Part shown: positions 43,748-53,079 of the stretch, in pieces
Numbering within the stretch: the first letter of the stretch is position 1
How the letters are laid out: every line of letters begins with the position of its first letter
Assembly (NCBI GenBank): GCA_002245135.1
Contig: NGBS01001198.1
Span: 1-54,265 of the forward strand
Length of the DNA: 54,265 nucleotides
Reading direction: 5' to 3'
DNA from: Proteromonas lacertae
Taxonomy: Eukaryota > Sar > Bigyra > Opalinata > Proteromonadidae
The notes under the pieces: model-generated
Database searches by the model: none
What the model was told of the DNA's origin: nothing
What the model saw: only the letters and a program-made list of their open reading frames with translations
Made by a program: the position numbers and the translations under genes

Positions 43748-44764
43748 ATGACTAATTATTTTATATTAGATATGTTAGTATCAATTATATTATTATGCAT
43801 ATACTATAAAATAAAACTTAGAAAACAGTTACAAAGTATAAAAATAGAAAAGTTATATCCATATTTTCATTACAAACCTTCAGTAAAGAAGAGAATTGAT
43901 TGTCCATTAATATATGGATTTGCTAGCGGATATAAATGGGAAAATATAAGCCTTTTTATAATATTATTAAGAAGAAGTGGCTATGATGGTGATTTATTAA
44001 TAGCTCTATCTGTTCAAAAATATTATGAAATGTATAATCAAATAAAAGAATATAGAATTATTCCAATCCTAATTGAAAATGAGTGGCCATTTTATTCTGC
44101 AAATAATACTTTATTTCCTATAAATAGAGTAGAGTTAAAGAAGTGTATGATAAAAAATAGATTTTATAGTAAACGCAAGTGGGTAATTTATAGATTTTCC
44201 ATATTGTTATGTTGGATGATTAAATATGGCAGAAAGTATAGTCATATAATCACCTTAGATGTAAGAGATGTAGTATTTCAGGGTAATCCATTTGCATGGA
44301 ATTTTGAAGAAGGATTATATCTAGTAGATGAAACAAAGGACAACATTACAATTAAAGACAGTAAGTGGAATTTATATTCTGTTCAGTCTTATAGGAATTA
44401 TTTAAAAATTGTAAATAATAAGATTTTAAATTCTGGGTCTATTTTAGGTACATAAAATAATTTCTTTCCTTTTCTAAAGCAATTTTGTTTATTTATGGAT
44501 AATAATTATGCGATAGTTTCTGAGCAAGGGAGTTTGAATTATGCTTATTACACAGGTTATTTTAATAATATTAAATTCTATATGAATAGAAACCAAAAAG
44601 GTGTTGTTTTAACTACTGCTCTTGATCTATCTCAAGTAATTAGTTTATATCGAATGAACAATACGATATATAATGAAGATTTAACTATTCCTTTAATTGT
44701 TCATCAATATGACAGATCTAAACAATTAATAAGTATGTACAAAAGTCATTATATTAATAAATAA
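43748..44764 (+). pseudogene. Type II membrane glycosyltransferase-like gene, frame not continuous
   Basis: The frame 43,748-44,455 starts with a signal-anchor (SIILLCIYY), then has LITLDVRDVVFQ-type sequence (HIITLDVRDVVFQGNPF), carrying an acidic sugar-nucleotide-binding-like motif, and NSGSILG. The next frame, 44,495-44,764, continues logically with SEQGSLNYAYYTG, the DQxxLN-like block of such enzymes. A GTACAT...AAAG intron can be placed between them, but no choice I tried keeps the frame, so a one-base change, a different splice or a sequencing error is needed. It is most likely a Golgi-type glycosyltransferase, possibly decayed. Confidence 0.5.
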
Positions 44765-44793
44765 TTGATATGTATTTAACAAATCATATTTAT

Positions 44794-45795
44794 TCATTGC
44801 CAATACTCGTTTGATAAATAATATAACTGTAATGGATTCAAATTATGAAGTGCATATAAATTATATGGATTATACATAACTTTTGTTGGATTATGCGAAA
44901 AATTGATATTAATTAAAGTTATGTTAGAATGAAATAATAATGATCCTAAATATACATCATCTAACCAAAACTGAGGATGAATTTTTCCTATTAGATTTGA
45001 CAAAATTCTCAAAGATGTGAAAGTAAAAAATATTAGAGGACCATTTAGATAAGGAGGAAGCACTTCTTTTTTAGGATATATATAATTAGGTATATAATGA
45101 ATAGCATATTTTGATCTTGGTATAGTTCTGTTATACTTTATCTGACCTATGCAGCATTTCTCACATTTTGTACATTTTATTAAATCAAATGATTTATTAA
45201 TATTAACAAAAACATCTGCTTGATGGTGTATTACCCACTTAAAGCTTAAACAATTATTCATTATCCATTTCATTTCAGATACTAAAGTTAATGATAATGT
45301 GTAATAGCTAGATATGAAAGGAAATAATATAATATCTCTAAATATCTCATTTTCTTTTTTTAACATAAAATTTATTCTTTCATTAGTTGATTTTCCAGTA
45401 AAGAAAAAATATCTCATTTTCTTGAATTTGGAATAATATTTTCTATAGACATATCTTTCAGCGAAATAATCTGTTCCTGTTTCTATGGCTATTATAACAT
45501 TAGTATTTTCTTTATTGCATTGAACTATATTATTTGATATAGAATCAACAGGCTTAAGAAATACCATATCTTTTTTTGTATTTAAAATCTTTTTCTTTTT
45601 AATAATTTTATCTTTACTAATCTTACAATCTTTTACGCTCATTAAATCAATACATTTTTTGAAATAATTATAGTTTCTTTTTAGTTCTCTTATAATGCTA
45701 TATAATTCAAGTTTATAACAAAATGATGTATTGTTGAAGTAGATAATAATAAGATCAATAATAATAATAATTATTATATATATAATCTTTAACAT
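44794..45795 (-). CDS. GT31-like (beta-1,3-galactosyl/GlcNAc-transferase type) membrane enzyme
   Basis: A single intact frame of 333 residues with an N-terminal Ile-rich signal-anchor. It shows RYFFFTGKSTNERIN, IILFPFISSYYTLSLTLVSEMKW, the acidic site WVIHHQADVFVNI, PLIFFTFTSLRIL and FWLDDVYLGSLL, following the GT31 block order (FFxG, DFxDSYxNLTxK, DDDxFVN, GxGY, EDVYVG). The DDD motif is changed to QAD, so metal binding may be weakened. It probably acts in the Golgi on surface glycans. It converges on the 43,748 gene, with about 30 bases between them. Confidence 0.65.
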   Translation of the reverse strand: MLKIIYIIIIIIIDLIIIYFNNTSFCYKLELYSIIRELKRNYNYFKKCIDLMSVKDCKISKDKIIKKKKILNTKKDMVFLKPVDSISNNIVQCNKENTNVIIAIETGTDYFAERYVYRKYYSKFKKMRYFFFTGKSTNERINFMLKKENEIFRDIILFPFISSYYTLSLTLVSEMKWIMNNCLSFKWVIHHQADVFVNINKSFDLIKCTKCEKCCIGQIKYNRTIPRSKYAIHYIPNYIYPKKEVLPPYLNGPLIFFTFTSLRILSNLIGKIHPQFWLDDVYLGSLLFHSNITLININFSHNPTKVMYNPYNLYALHNLNPLQLYYLSNEYWQ

Positions 45796-45889
45796 TGTTA
45801 TTATCTGAATTATTAATATATCAAAAAATCAAATCGTATTCTTATTTAATATTTTCTCGTTATTTTTAGTACCATATTGTTATTACATA

Positions 45890-46894
45890 TTGAATGTTGA
45901 TTTACTAAATAAAAAAATTATCAATCTAAAATTCTTACGAATTAATGATAATCTATTTGTAACATCATCATATTACGATTATAGAATAGAATCAATAAGA
46001 GTATTATTCGGAAGCTCCATCAATTATAATAACGGTAGTCTAAAAATAGTTGTTGATAATATGATTATTGAAACTTATAATAGAATAATATATGACGAAT
46101 GTAGTAAATTTGACAGTGATTTTGATTTAAAATATGGCAATATTATAATTCCTTATAAAAATATGCCTCATTATGTAAAAATAAATAACATTAACATTCC
46201 ATTTACTAAAAACAAACACAATTATAAATTCTTTCTTTCAGTTTGCATAACAGCAATGTATAATTATAGTGCAAAGCTTATGTTAAAACAATTGCTTGAT
46301 ATATATATAGCATTAGGTGTAGATCACTTTACAATTTATTATACTAGCTCAAGTCAGGATGTGTTAAATATTTTAAAAATGTATATATCAAAAGGATTAT
46401 TAACATTAATAAGATGGAAAAGGGATAATGATACTATAAGAATGAGAAACTATAGTCAGTATATAAAAACTAATGATTGTTTGTACAGATATATGAACAT
46501 TTCTAAATACATTATAAACAGTGATTTAGATGAAATAATTATTCCTATAAAACATAAAAATATAAAAATATTTATTAACGATATTAGAAGAAAATATCCC
46601 AATGTTACATTATTCTCATTTTCAAGCAAGATGTTTATAAAAAATGAAACAATAGATATGGAAAAGAAAATTAAAAAACAAAACTATTTGAAACAACATA
46701 TAACTACTGATGTTAATATATTTAGAATAAAATTTTTTTGTTATTCGTTTAAATTTTATAAAAAATATATTGTTCATGTAAATGACATGATAGCTTTGCA
46801 AATTCACTATGCATGGAAAGGAAATATAATTATCTATAATGTACCTTATTCATATGGTTATTCTAGACACACTCGAAGATTTGCATTCTTTTGA
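45890..46894 (+). CDS. GT92 (DUF23)-family glycosyltransferase
   Basis: A single frame of 334 residues. FFLSVCITAMYNYSAKLMLKQLLDIYIALGVDHFTIYY, then ISKYIINSDLDEIIIP and ending with a basic RHTRR, match GT92 enzymes, where the SDLDE region binds the sugar nucleotide and metal. The family adds beta-1,4-galactose to core fucose or glucosaminoglycan-type sugars in animals. It has no N-terminal membrane segment in this frame, so an upstream exon may be missing or the start lies elsewhere. It lies divergently from the GT31-like gene. Confidence 0.7.
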   Translation: MNVDLLNKKIINLKFLRINDNLFVTSSYYDYRIESIRVLFGSSINYNNGSLKIVVDNMIIETYNRIIYDECSKFDSDFDLKYGNIIIPYKNMPHYVKINNINIPFTKNKHNYKFFLSVCITAMYNYSAKLMLKQLLDIYIALGVDHFTIYYTSSSQDVLNILKMYISKGLLTLIRWKRDNDTIRMRNYSQYIKTNDCLYRYMNISKYIINSDLDEIIIPIKHKNIKIFINDIRRKYPNVTLFSFSSKMFIKNETIDMEKKIKKQNYLKQHITTDVNIFRIKFFCYSFKFYKKYIVHVNDMIALQIHYAWKGNIIIYNVPYSYGYSRHTRRFAFF

Positions 46895-47079
46895 AAAGAA
46901 ATTATTGTCAAAGAGAAGAATATGACAATAATTTATCAGTTGTAGTACCATTATTATATAAAAAATACACTGCATTTCAATATTAATATAACAAATTTTG
47001 TATTTTTCCACAAAAAGTATTAGAATAAAAAATATAAAATTTTAAAAGAAATAATTTTTGAATTTGCTAAATTTATTAA

Positions 47080-48120
47080 ATGGCTATATTAATAACTGGA
47101 GCTGCAGGTTTTATTGGTTTTCATTTAATTAATTCTTTATTAAATGATGGATACAAGGTTGTTGGTATTGATTCTATTTGCGACTACTATGATATTAATC
47201 TCAAGTATAAAAGGTTGGAGTTGTTAGGGATTAGTAAGACTGATATTGATGATAAAAAGATTGTTGATAATGGCAAAGGATTTACTTTTGAGAAATTAAA
47301 TATTCAACATAGAAACGATGTAGAAAAATTGTTTACAAAATTTCATATAGAATATGTTATTAATTTAGCTGGTCAACCAGGTGTTAGATATTCATTAGAA
47401 AATCCATATATATATATTCAAGATAATATATTGGGATTTATGAATCTATTAAATATTTGTGTAAAGTATAATGTTAAGCATTTTGTTTATGCTAGTTCAA
47501 GTAGTGTTTATGGATTAAATCAAACGATTCCATATAAAGAATCTTGTTGTGCAGATCATCCTGTAAGTTTATATGCAGCAACAAAGAGATGCGATGAAAT
47601 TCTTGCACATTCCTACAGTGAATTATATAAATTACCTACAACTGGATTAAGGTTTTTTACAGTTTATGGTCCTTGGGGAAGACCAGATATGGCTGCATAT
47701 AAATTTGTAGATTCAATACTTCATGATAAGCCTGTAAACATTTTCAATAATGGTAATATGACAAGAGATTTTACATATGTTGATGATATAGTTAGCGGCA
47801 TTAAGCTGGTATTATTAAATCCTCCTCAAGAAAATGTTGGTATTAATTTTGATGAAAATCCGTCAATATCATCAGCTCCATTTGAAGTATATAATATTGG
47901 AAGCTCAAATCCTATTAGTTTAATGGAATATATACATTATTTTGAAAAAGTGCTAAATAAAGAAGCTATAAAAATATATATGCCAATGCAAAAAGGAGAT
48001 GTAGAAAATACTTATGCTGATATATTGAAAATAACAAAGAGATTTAATTTCAAACCAAAAGTATCAATTGAAGAGGGTATTAAACAATATGTGAATTGGC
48101 ATCGTAATTTTTATAGTTGA
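47080..48120 (+). CDS. UDP-glucuronate 4-epimerase (SDR superfamily)
   Basis: 346 residues, single exon and intact. The N-terminal GAAGFIGFHL is the NAD-binding Gly motif. DSICDYYDINLKYKRL follows, then ASSSSVYG with the catalytic Ser, SLYAATKRC with the YxxxK pair, TGLRFFTVYGPWGRPDMA and MTRDFTYVDDIVSG. These blocks match the UDP-GlcA 4-epimerases of plants (GAE) and bacterial capsule clusters, which turn UDP-glucuronate into UDP-galacturonate. It has no membrane segment, unlike plant GAE, so it should be cytosolic. It supplies an acidic sugar to the glycosyltransferases around it. High similarity to bacterial enzymes suggests possible transfer, but this was not tested. Confidence 0.93.
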   Translation: MAILITGAAGFIGFHLINSLLNDGYKVVGIDSICDYYDINLKYKRLELLGISKTDIDDKKIVDNGKGFTFEKLNIQHRNDVEKLFTKFHIEYVINLAGQPGVRYSLENPYIYIQDNILGFMNLLNICVKYNVKHFVYASSSSVYGLNQTIPYKESCCADHPVSLYAATKRCDEILAHSYSELYKLPTTGLRFFTVYGPWGRPDMAAYKFVDSILHDKPVNIFNNGNMTRDFTYVDDIVSGIKLVLLNPPQENVGINFDENPSISSAPFEVYNIGSSNPISLMEYIHYFEKVLNKEAIKIYMPMQKGDVENTYADILKITKRFNFKPKVSIEEGIKQYVNWHRNFYS

Positions 48121-48157
48121 TGATATAAAAGTAAATTTAAGGTAGTAAAAAGCTACC

Positions 48158-48823
48158 ATGAAATTCACAATCTTATTTTTTATATTTATTTTTTATTTCT
48201 ATTACTTTTCTTCAAGTTGGAGAGGCTATATGGTATACAGAAAATCAATGAAGAATATATTCACTTCTATATACAAAACTAGATTCTGGGGAAATGGTTC
48301 TGGCCCTGGATCATATAGAGAGTGCACAAAATCTTATTTGTTATTCTTATACAATTTTATAAAGTTATACAAAATAAGGACTATAGTTGATTTAGGTTGT
48401 GGTGATTGGCAAATGCTTAAATATTTCAACTTTTCATCAGAATTACATTATTATGGATATGATGTTGTAAAGGATGTTGTTGATAAAAATAATAAGACAT
48501 ACAAAAAAGAAAATATTAATTTCTATTATTTAAACAGTCTATCAGATTATATAAAAGATGCAGACCTGATTATTACAAAAGATGTATTACAACATTGGGA
48601 AAATGTATATATAAATATGTTTCTAAACGAGATTATTTTAAAGTATAAATATGCAATTGTCGTTAATGATTATATTCATAACTGTGAAAACAGAAACATA
48701 AAGATTGGTCAATGCAGACCATTAAATCTTGAAATTAAACCTTTCTATTATCATAGGTTTAAATCACATTATGATATGAAATTTTGTACTAGGCTAAAAA
48801 GAATATATATAAAAATTGAATGA
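48158..48823 (+). CDS. Membrane-anchored class-I SAM methyltransferase
   Basis: 221 residues with an N-terminal hydrophobic anchor (LFFIFIFYFYYF). FWGNGSGPGSYRECTKSYL precedes TIVDLGCGDWQML, the SAM-binding motif I, and DLIITKDVLQHW, a motif IV-like block. The WGxGSGPGS...DLGCGDW order is seen in small methyltransferases of bacterial and large-virus sugar clusters. Type II topology and neighbours suggest it methylates a sugar in the Golgi lumen. It starts 37 bases after the epimerase stop and in the same direction. The frame is complete. Confidence 0.75.
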   Translation: MKFTILFFIFIFYFYYFSSSWRGYMVYRKSMKNIFTSIYKTRFWGNGSGPGSYRECTKSYLLFLYNFIKLYKIRTIVDLGCGDWQMLKYFNFSSELHYYGYDVVKDVVDKNNKTYKKENINFYYLNSLSDYIKDADLIITKDVLQHWENVYINMFLNEIILKYKYAIVVNDYIHNCENRNIKIGQCRPLNLEIKPFYYHRFKSHYDMKFCTRLKRIYIKIE

Positions 48824-48835
48824 TGTAAATTTATT

Positions 48836-49780
48836 TTAGTTAGGATCATGCCAATAAAAACTATAGTTATCCGATTTAAATGGTACTACTTCATTAGCTT
48901 TAGCAAATAATGACATTGTAGCAAATCGTAATGGTGCATCACCCAACTTCTGTAGTATATATTGTGGCTTAAATCTACTATATTAATAAATTGTTGTATT
49001 TCTTTTGAAAGGAAGAAATTTATATTTACAATTTCAAAATTATTATAGAATGTTTTTGTTATTTTTTTTTGTAAACATTGTATTCCAATTTTGTTTATTC
49101 TTTGGTTTTAAAGAAAAATAATTAACATAATCATCAAGAAATTCTTTCATACCTATTGTTAAATGATTACAATCATGATTTCTTGATGGATAATAATTAT
49201 TATACATATAAACTATAGTATTGTTAATTGTGTGAAATGGATTGAATGAAGAATTAAATATAGAATCACTATCCAGTCTCATATACCATCTTACATTGCA
49301 CATAGATTTGAGAGTGAATATATTCTTAAAATAGAATCTAATCATATGCTGATAACCCCATTCTGATCTTTTCTTTTTCACTTTATTTCTACAAGAGAAA
49401 TTGAATTCAAATGGATAACTATTCCATAAGTAGGCAACGTTTATTAATTCATAAGTAATATTTCTAAAACTATCCTTTCTTGTATTTTCTGTATTAAAGA
49501 ATATCAATCTATCATAATACCTTTTCTTTAAGAAATAGTAATTATTAATTATAAATTGATGAACTTCTTTTTCATACAATAATACAACTATAGCATTTTT
49601 ATATCTTTTACAATACTTTACATTATTGTAGTCGCTATTATTGGAATATCTTTTATACCTGGAAATAGCTTTTATAAATGATATTGATGATAATCTGAAA
49701 TTATTCACTTTCATACACAATAACACACAAAAATAAAATGACACTATAAACAGTAATGAATATATCAATTTCATAGTCAT
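48836..49780 (-). pseudogene. GT15 (KTR/MNT1-like) mannosyltransferase-type gene with frame breaks
   Basis: The open frame 49,043-49,780 starts with a signal-anchor, then has WGYQHMIRFYFKNIF and VRWYMRLDSDSIF, the conserved centre of GT15 enzymes. Beyond its stop the sequence on the same strand continues with NNFEIVNINFF and then KLGDAPLRFATMSLF, which match the family's later NFEIADLDF and RWGDAPVHSIA blocks and end at a TAA at 48,836. The three parts lie in different frames, and the breaks lie near A-rich runs, so either the gene is decayed or the assembly has small indels. GT15 enzymes add alpha-1,2-mannose and are known mainly from fungi. Confidence 0.65.
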
Positions 49781-49800
49781 TTGGAATTGTTTATATTGAA

Positions 49801-50810
49801 ATGAAAATGTCTATTAAATCAGCTTATTACATAGCATTATTATTGCTTTTTTTCATTAAGTTATTACATATTAATAGTAACAATATTTTCAAAATTATAG
49901 ACAGAAAAATTAATCATGATTTACAAATTTACTTATTATGCAGAAAATATAATTTTAGTTTTTCTTGTGGAAGAAGCAAAATAAAATATAAACCTTACAA
50001 AAATAAAATAGAGTCTCATATTTCTTATTTTCCAAGCTCAATTGTTAATTTATGCAAAAATAACATTATAGTAAACTGTTCATCCTCGATTATGCTAATA
50101 GGAATATTAAGTAGACCTGAGAGTATATATGAAAGAATGATTACTAGGAGAATAATTAGAGTATATAATAATATTAAATATGTATTTATTACAAGTAAAA
50201 CTTCTAATGAGGATATAAATAAAATAATAAATAGAGAAAGAAAAGTATATAGTGATATTATTCCCTTTAATATATATAATTCTTATTATAATTGCTCAAT
50301 AATTATGTCATGTTTTTATCAATATATTTTTAGTTATTGTAGTAAAATAGATTGGGTATTGAAGCTTGATATAGATACCTATTTCAATATAAGGAGCATA
50401 CTCGTTATATTAAAAGAAGTAAATAAAAATATATCTGTTATAGCATCAATGAACCATTATCCTACTTTAAAATGTGATAAAAAATATAAATGGTCAGTAA
50501 ATTGCTATAATAGAAGTAAAGTTTCTATTAAAACACCTCCATATCCCTTTGGCCCGGGATTTCTTTTTAGATATTCTTCGGTAAATGTTTTAATTCTTAT
50601 TTTAACTATAATAATACAATTATATGGATTGAAGATGTATTTTTTGGTTATTTAATGAAATTTTGTAATTTAAAATATATAGATATCAGAAATATAACTG
50701 AAATTACTTATTCACAAAAGAATAATATCTCAATATTGAAAAATAATATTTTTGTTCATGGACTATATCCCATTGAATTGTTATATGCTAGTCAATTATA
50801 TAATAATTGA
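49801..50810 (+). pseudogene. GT31-like membrane glycosyltransferase with a frame break
   Basis: The frame 49,801-50,655 has a signal-anchor, IIPFNIYNSYYNCSI, the acidic site WVLKLDIDTYFNI and PFGPGFLFRYSSVN, the GT31 order. In another frame from about 50,610 the sequence goes on with WIEDVFFGYLMKFC, the EDVFxG block expected next, and ends at 50,810. A single-base change near an ATA run would explain this; no intron fits. It diverges from the GT15-like gene with about 20 bases between the starts. The DIDTYF metal motif is better kept here than in the 44,794 gene. Confidence 0.6.
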
Positions 50811-50864
50811 GTTATTTAAATTGACATTTCTATCATTATATTCTTTAATAAATTATACTCTGTT

Positions 50865-51982
50865 TTGTATATTTTTTGTATTTCATATTTTTTATTTGTA
50901 ACTTATAGTTTTTATAATGAAGTTGTGTTTAAAGAAGATAATTATATGATATTATCTCCATCAATTAATATTTATAATCGTTCAAATGGAATTACTAATA
51001 CAAAATGTATTAAGAAATATAATTATTTATCTTACCATAATAATAGAAAATACACAAATAATCCAGTTTCATTGTTGCCTATTTTGCTATGGTATCCACA
51101 TCATATAATGATAAAAGCATTTTATCATGCTATTGAGTTAATTAGAAATATGTGTAATAGAAATAACTCACAGGTTGTTTTTGCCATACTTACAGTTGAT
51201 TTAGACATTTCTTCTTTGTTTAATAAATATACATATATTTCTACTCAAATTGTAGTGGTTATAAATTATGCAAATATTTTCTAAATTTAGATTTTTCTTA
51301 TCAATTATATGATATAGGCGAAGCATATAAATGCTCAATAATATATGGAGGAATTAAACAAGATATATTTCCTTTGAGTTTTGTAAAGCGATCAATTCTT
51401 ACTCCTTATAATGAATGTATATTTTCAGGAAGATATGCTTCTGCAGTTAATTTATATCCTGCTTTGCCATATTTGCTAAAATTATTTGATTATTTTGATT
51501 ATGCTATTAAATATGATATTGATAATAAAGCTAGTAATTTATCATATAATATAGATATGTCCTATATAATAAGAAATAGATTTGAGTTAGTAGGTTGTAA
51601 CTTAGTTGATGAATAATAAAATATTAAGTACAAACATTTTTAAAATGATATTTAAGTTTTAGCAAACCAATCTATGAAATGTAAAGAAGCTATTTTTGGT
51701 AAAGGATTTAGTGAAAATGTTATTCAAAATGAAAATATTGTTCTACATGGTAGATTAACAGTGTCATGGCTAGGGTTATATAATTCTCCAGAAGTATTTG
51801 ATTTTTTAATGTATTATATATCTTACAAAGATGGAATATATAAATATAGATGGGGAGATCAACAGTTTTATTTAAATGCATTGTTATTATTTTCAGAGAA
51901 AAGTAGACTAGGATTTAGCAGTTCGAGAATGTGCAAATGCATGATATTAAAATGTTTTAATTTGAAATATGCACATTTGTAG
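50865..51982 (+). pseudogene. GT15-like gene in several pieces
   Basis: Frames 50,865-51,284, 51,374-51,616 and 51,674-51,982 read as one gene: an N-terminal anchor, then FSGRYASAVNLYPALPYL and, at the end, LTVSWLGLYNSPEVF and YKYRWGDQQFYLNALL, matching the GT15 RWGD block. A 69-nt intron (51,593-51,661) can join the last two parts in phase, but the first junction does not fit any simple intron. It may be a decaying copy or an unusual splice. The two GT15-like genes flank a GT31-like gene. Confidence 0.5.
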
Positions 51983-52018
51983 GACAAACAAAGAATACAT
52001 TATTATTTATAATAATTT

Positions 52019-53079
52019 CTATGTAGGCAAATTATATCCTATAAACTGAATATTTCTATAACTACACTTGCTAAAATATGAACCAAATAATGAAAATGTG
52101 CTGGCTCTAGTAAGTAATAATGATTCAGCATTTTTCATCATCATTATATCTTCTAATGATATATTTATGCAGTTATGATTTCTACTATGACATGGTAATG
52201 AATAATCAGTATGGATACTGTTTGATAATTGTGTTTTAATAATGTTTTTGATAGAATTAGAATCTGAAATTACTATTATCTTATTAGTTTTCTTACTTTT
52301 TAAGATTTGTATGGCTGATTCTATTACACTCATATTCAGATAATCTTTTAATGGTCTATTATCAGCATCACCCGTCCTTAAGTGTACAGCTAAATAGCTT
52401 TCATCGATTGATAAATTAAATCTTCTATAGAATCTATGTCTTATAAAATTACTATATGTTGGTAAAGGTTTTAAATATAAATCACAAATCTTTTTATTAA
52501 TTTCTCTTATATTAACAGCAATACTATTATCTATATTTTGTAATATTCCTTTATCTACTATTATTTTGTCATATACTTTGTATCTTAATATTTGTTCTGT
52601 AGAATACCAATGTTTATTTGCCCCAATTATTCTATTTTTAGATTTTAATGCTATAACCCCATCTGAAAAATATGCTACATTATAAAAATGAATAGAATAA
52701 AATTTAAGCGGTATATCAAAATAATTCCATAAGAGTTTCCAAGATACTATTATTTATAAATAAAAATGATACTAAACAAAGATCTTTCGGATAATAATGA
52801 TACAAATATTGAGCTAATAATCTGAAGCATAGAATTACCTAAACCCTAATACTATAATAGATTATTTACTTGCAAATGAACCTTATCATAAAATGCATAA
52901 CCTTTTTGAGTTTTATAGAATCTTTCTGTGATATATGACTGATGCTTTATATGTTTCGTTAATATAGTATTAGGAAAACTATTACTCGATCTATTTTTAT
53001 GAATTATAAACATTACAATAAATAACATTACTGATATACAATAAATTGTTTTTCTACAAACTAATGGGTAAAACATCAT
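52019..53079 (-). CDS. Fucosyltransferase-like (HxRxGD) type II membrane enzyme
   Basis: Three exons keep frame (52,870-53,079, 52,773-52,845 and 52,019-52,746; introns of 24 and 26 nt), giving 336 residues. An N-terminal signal-anchor (SVMLFIVMFII) and stem are followed by GLGNSMLQIISSIFVSLLSER, the GGLGN-type nucleotide-fold start, and by YLAVHLRTGDADN, the HxRxGD motif of alpha-1,2, alpha-1,6 and protein O-fucosyltransferases. Then come IIVISDSNSIKN and TRASTFSLFGSYFS, the final family blocks. The exact linkage cannot be told. It shows that introns as short as 24 nt are real in this island, because both restore conserved blocks. Confidence 0.75.
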
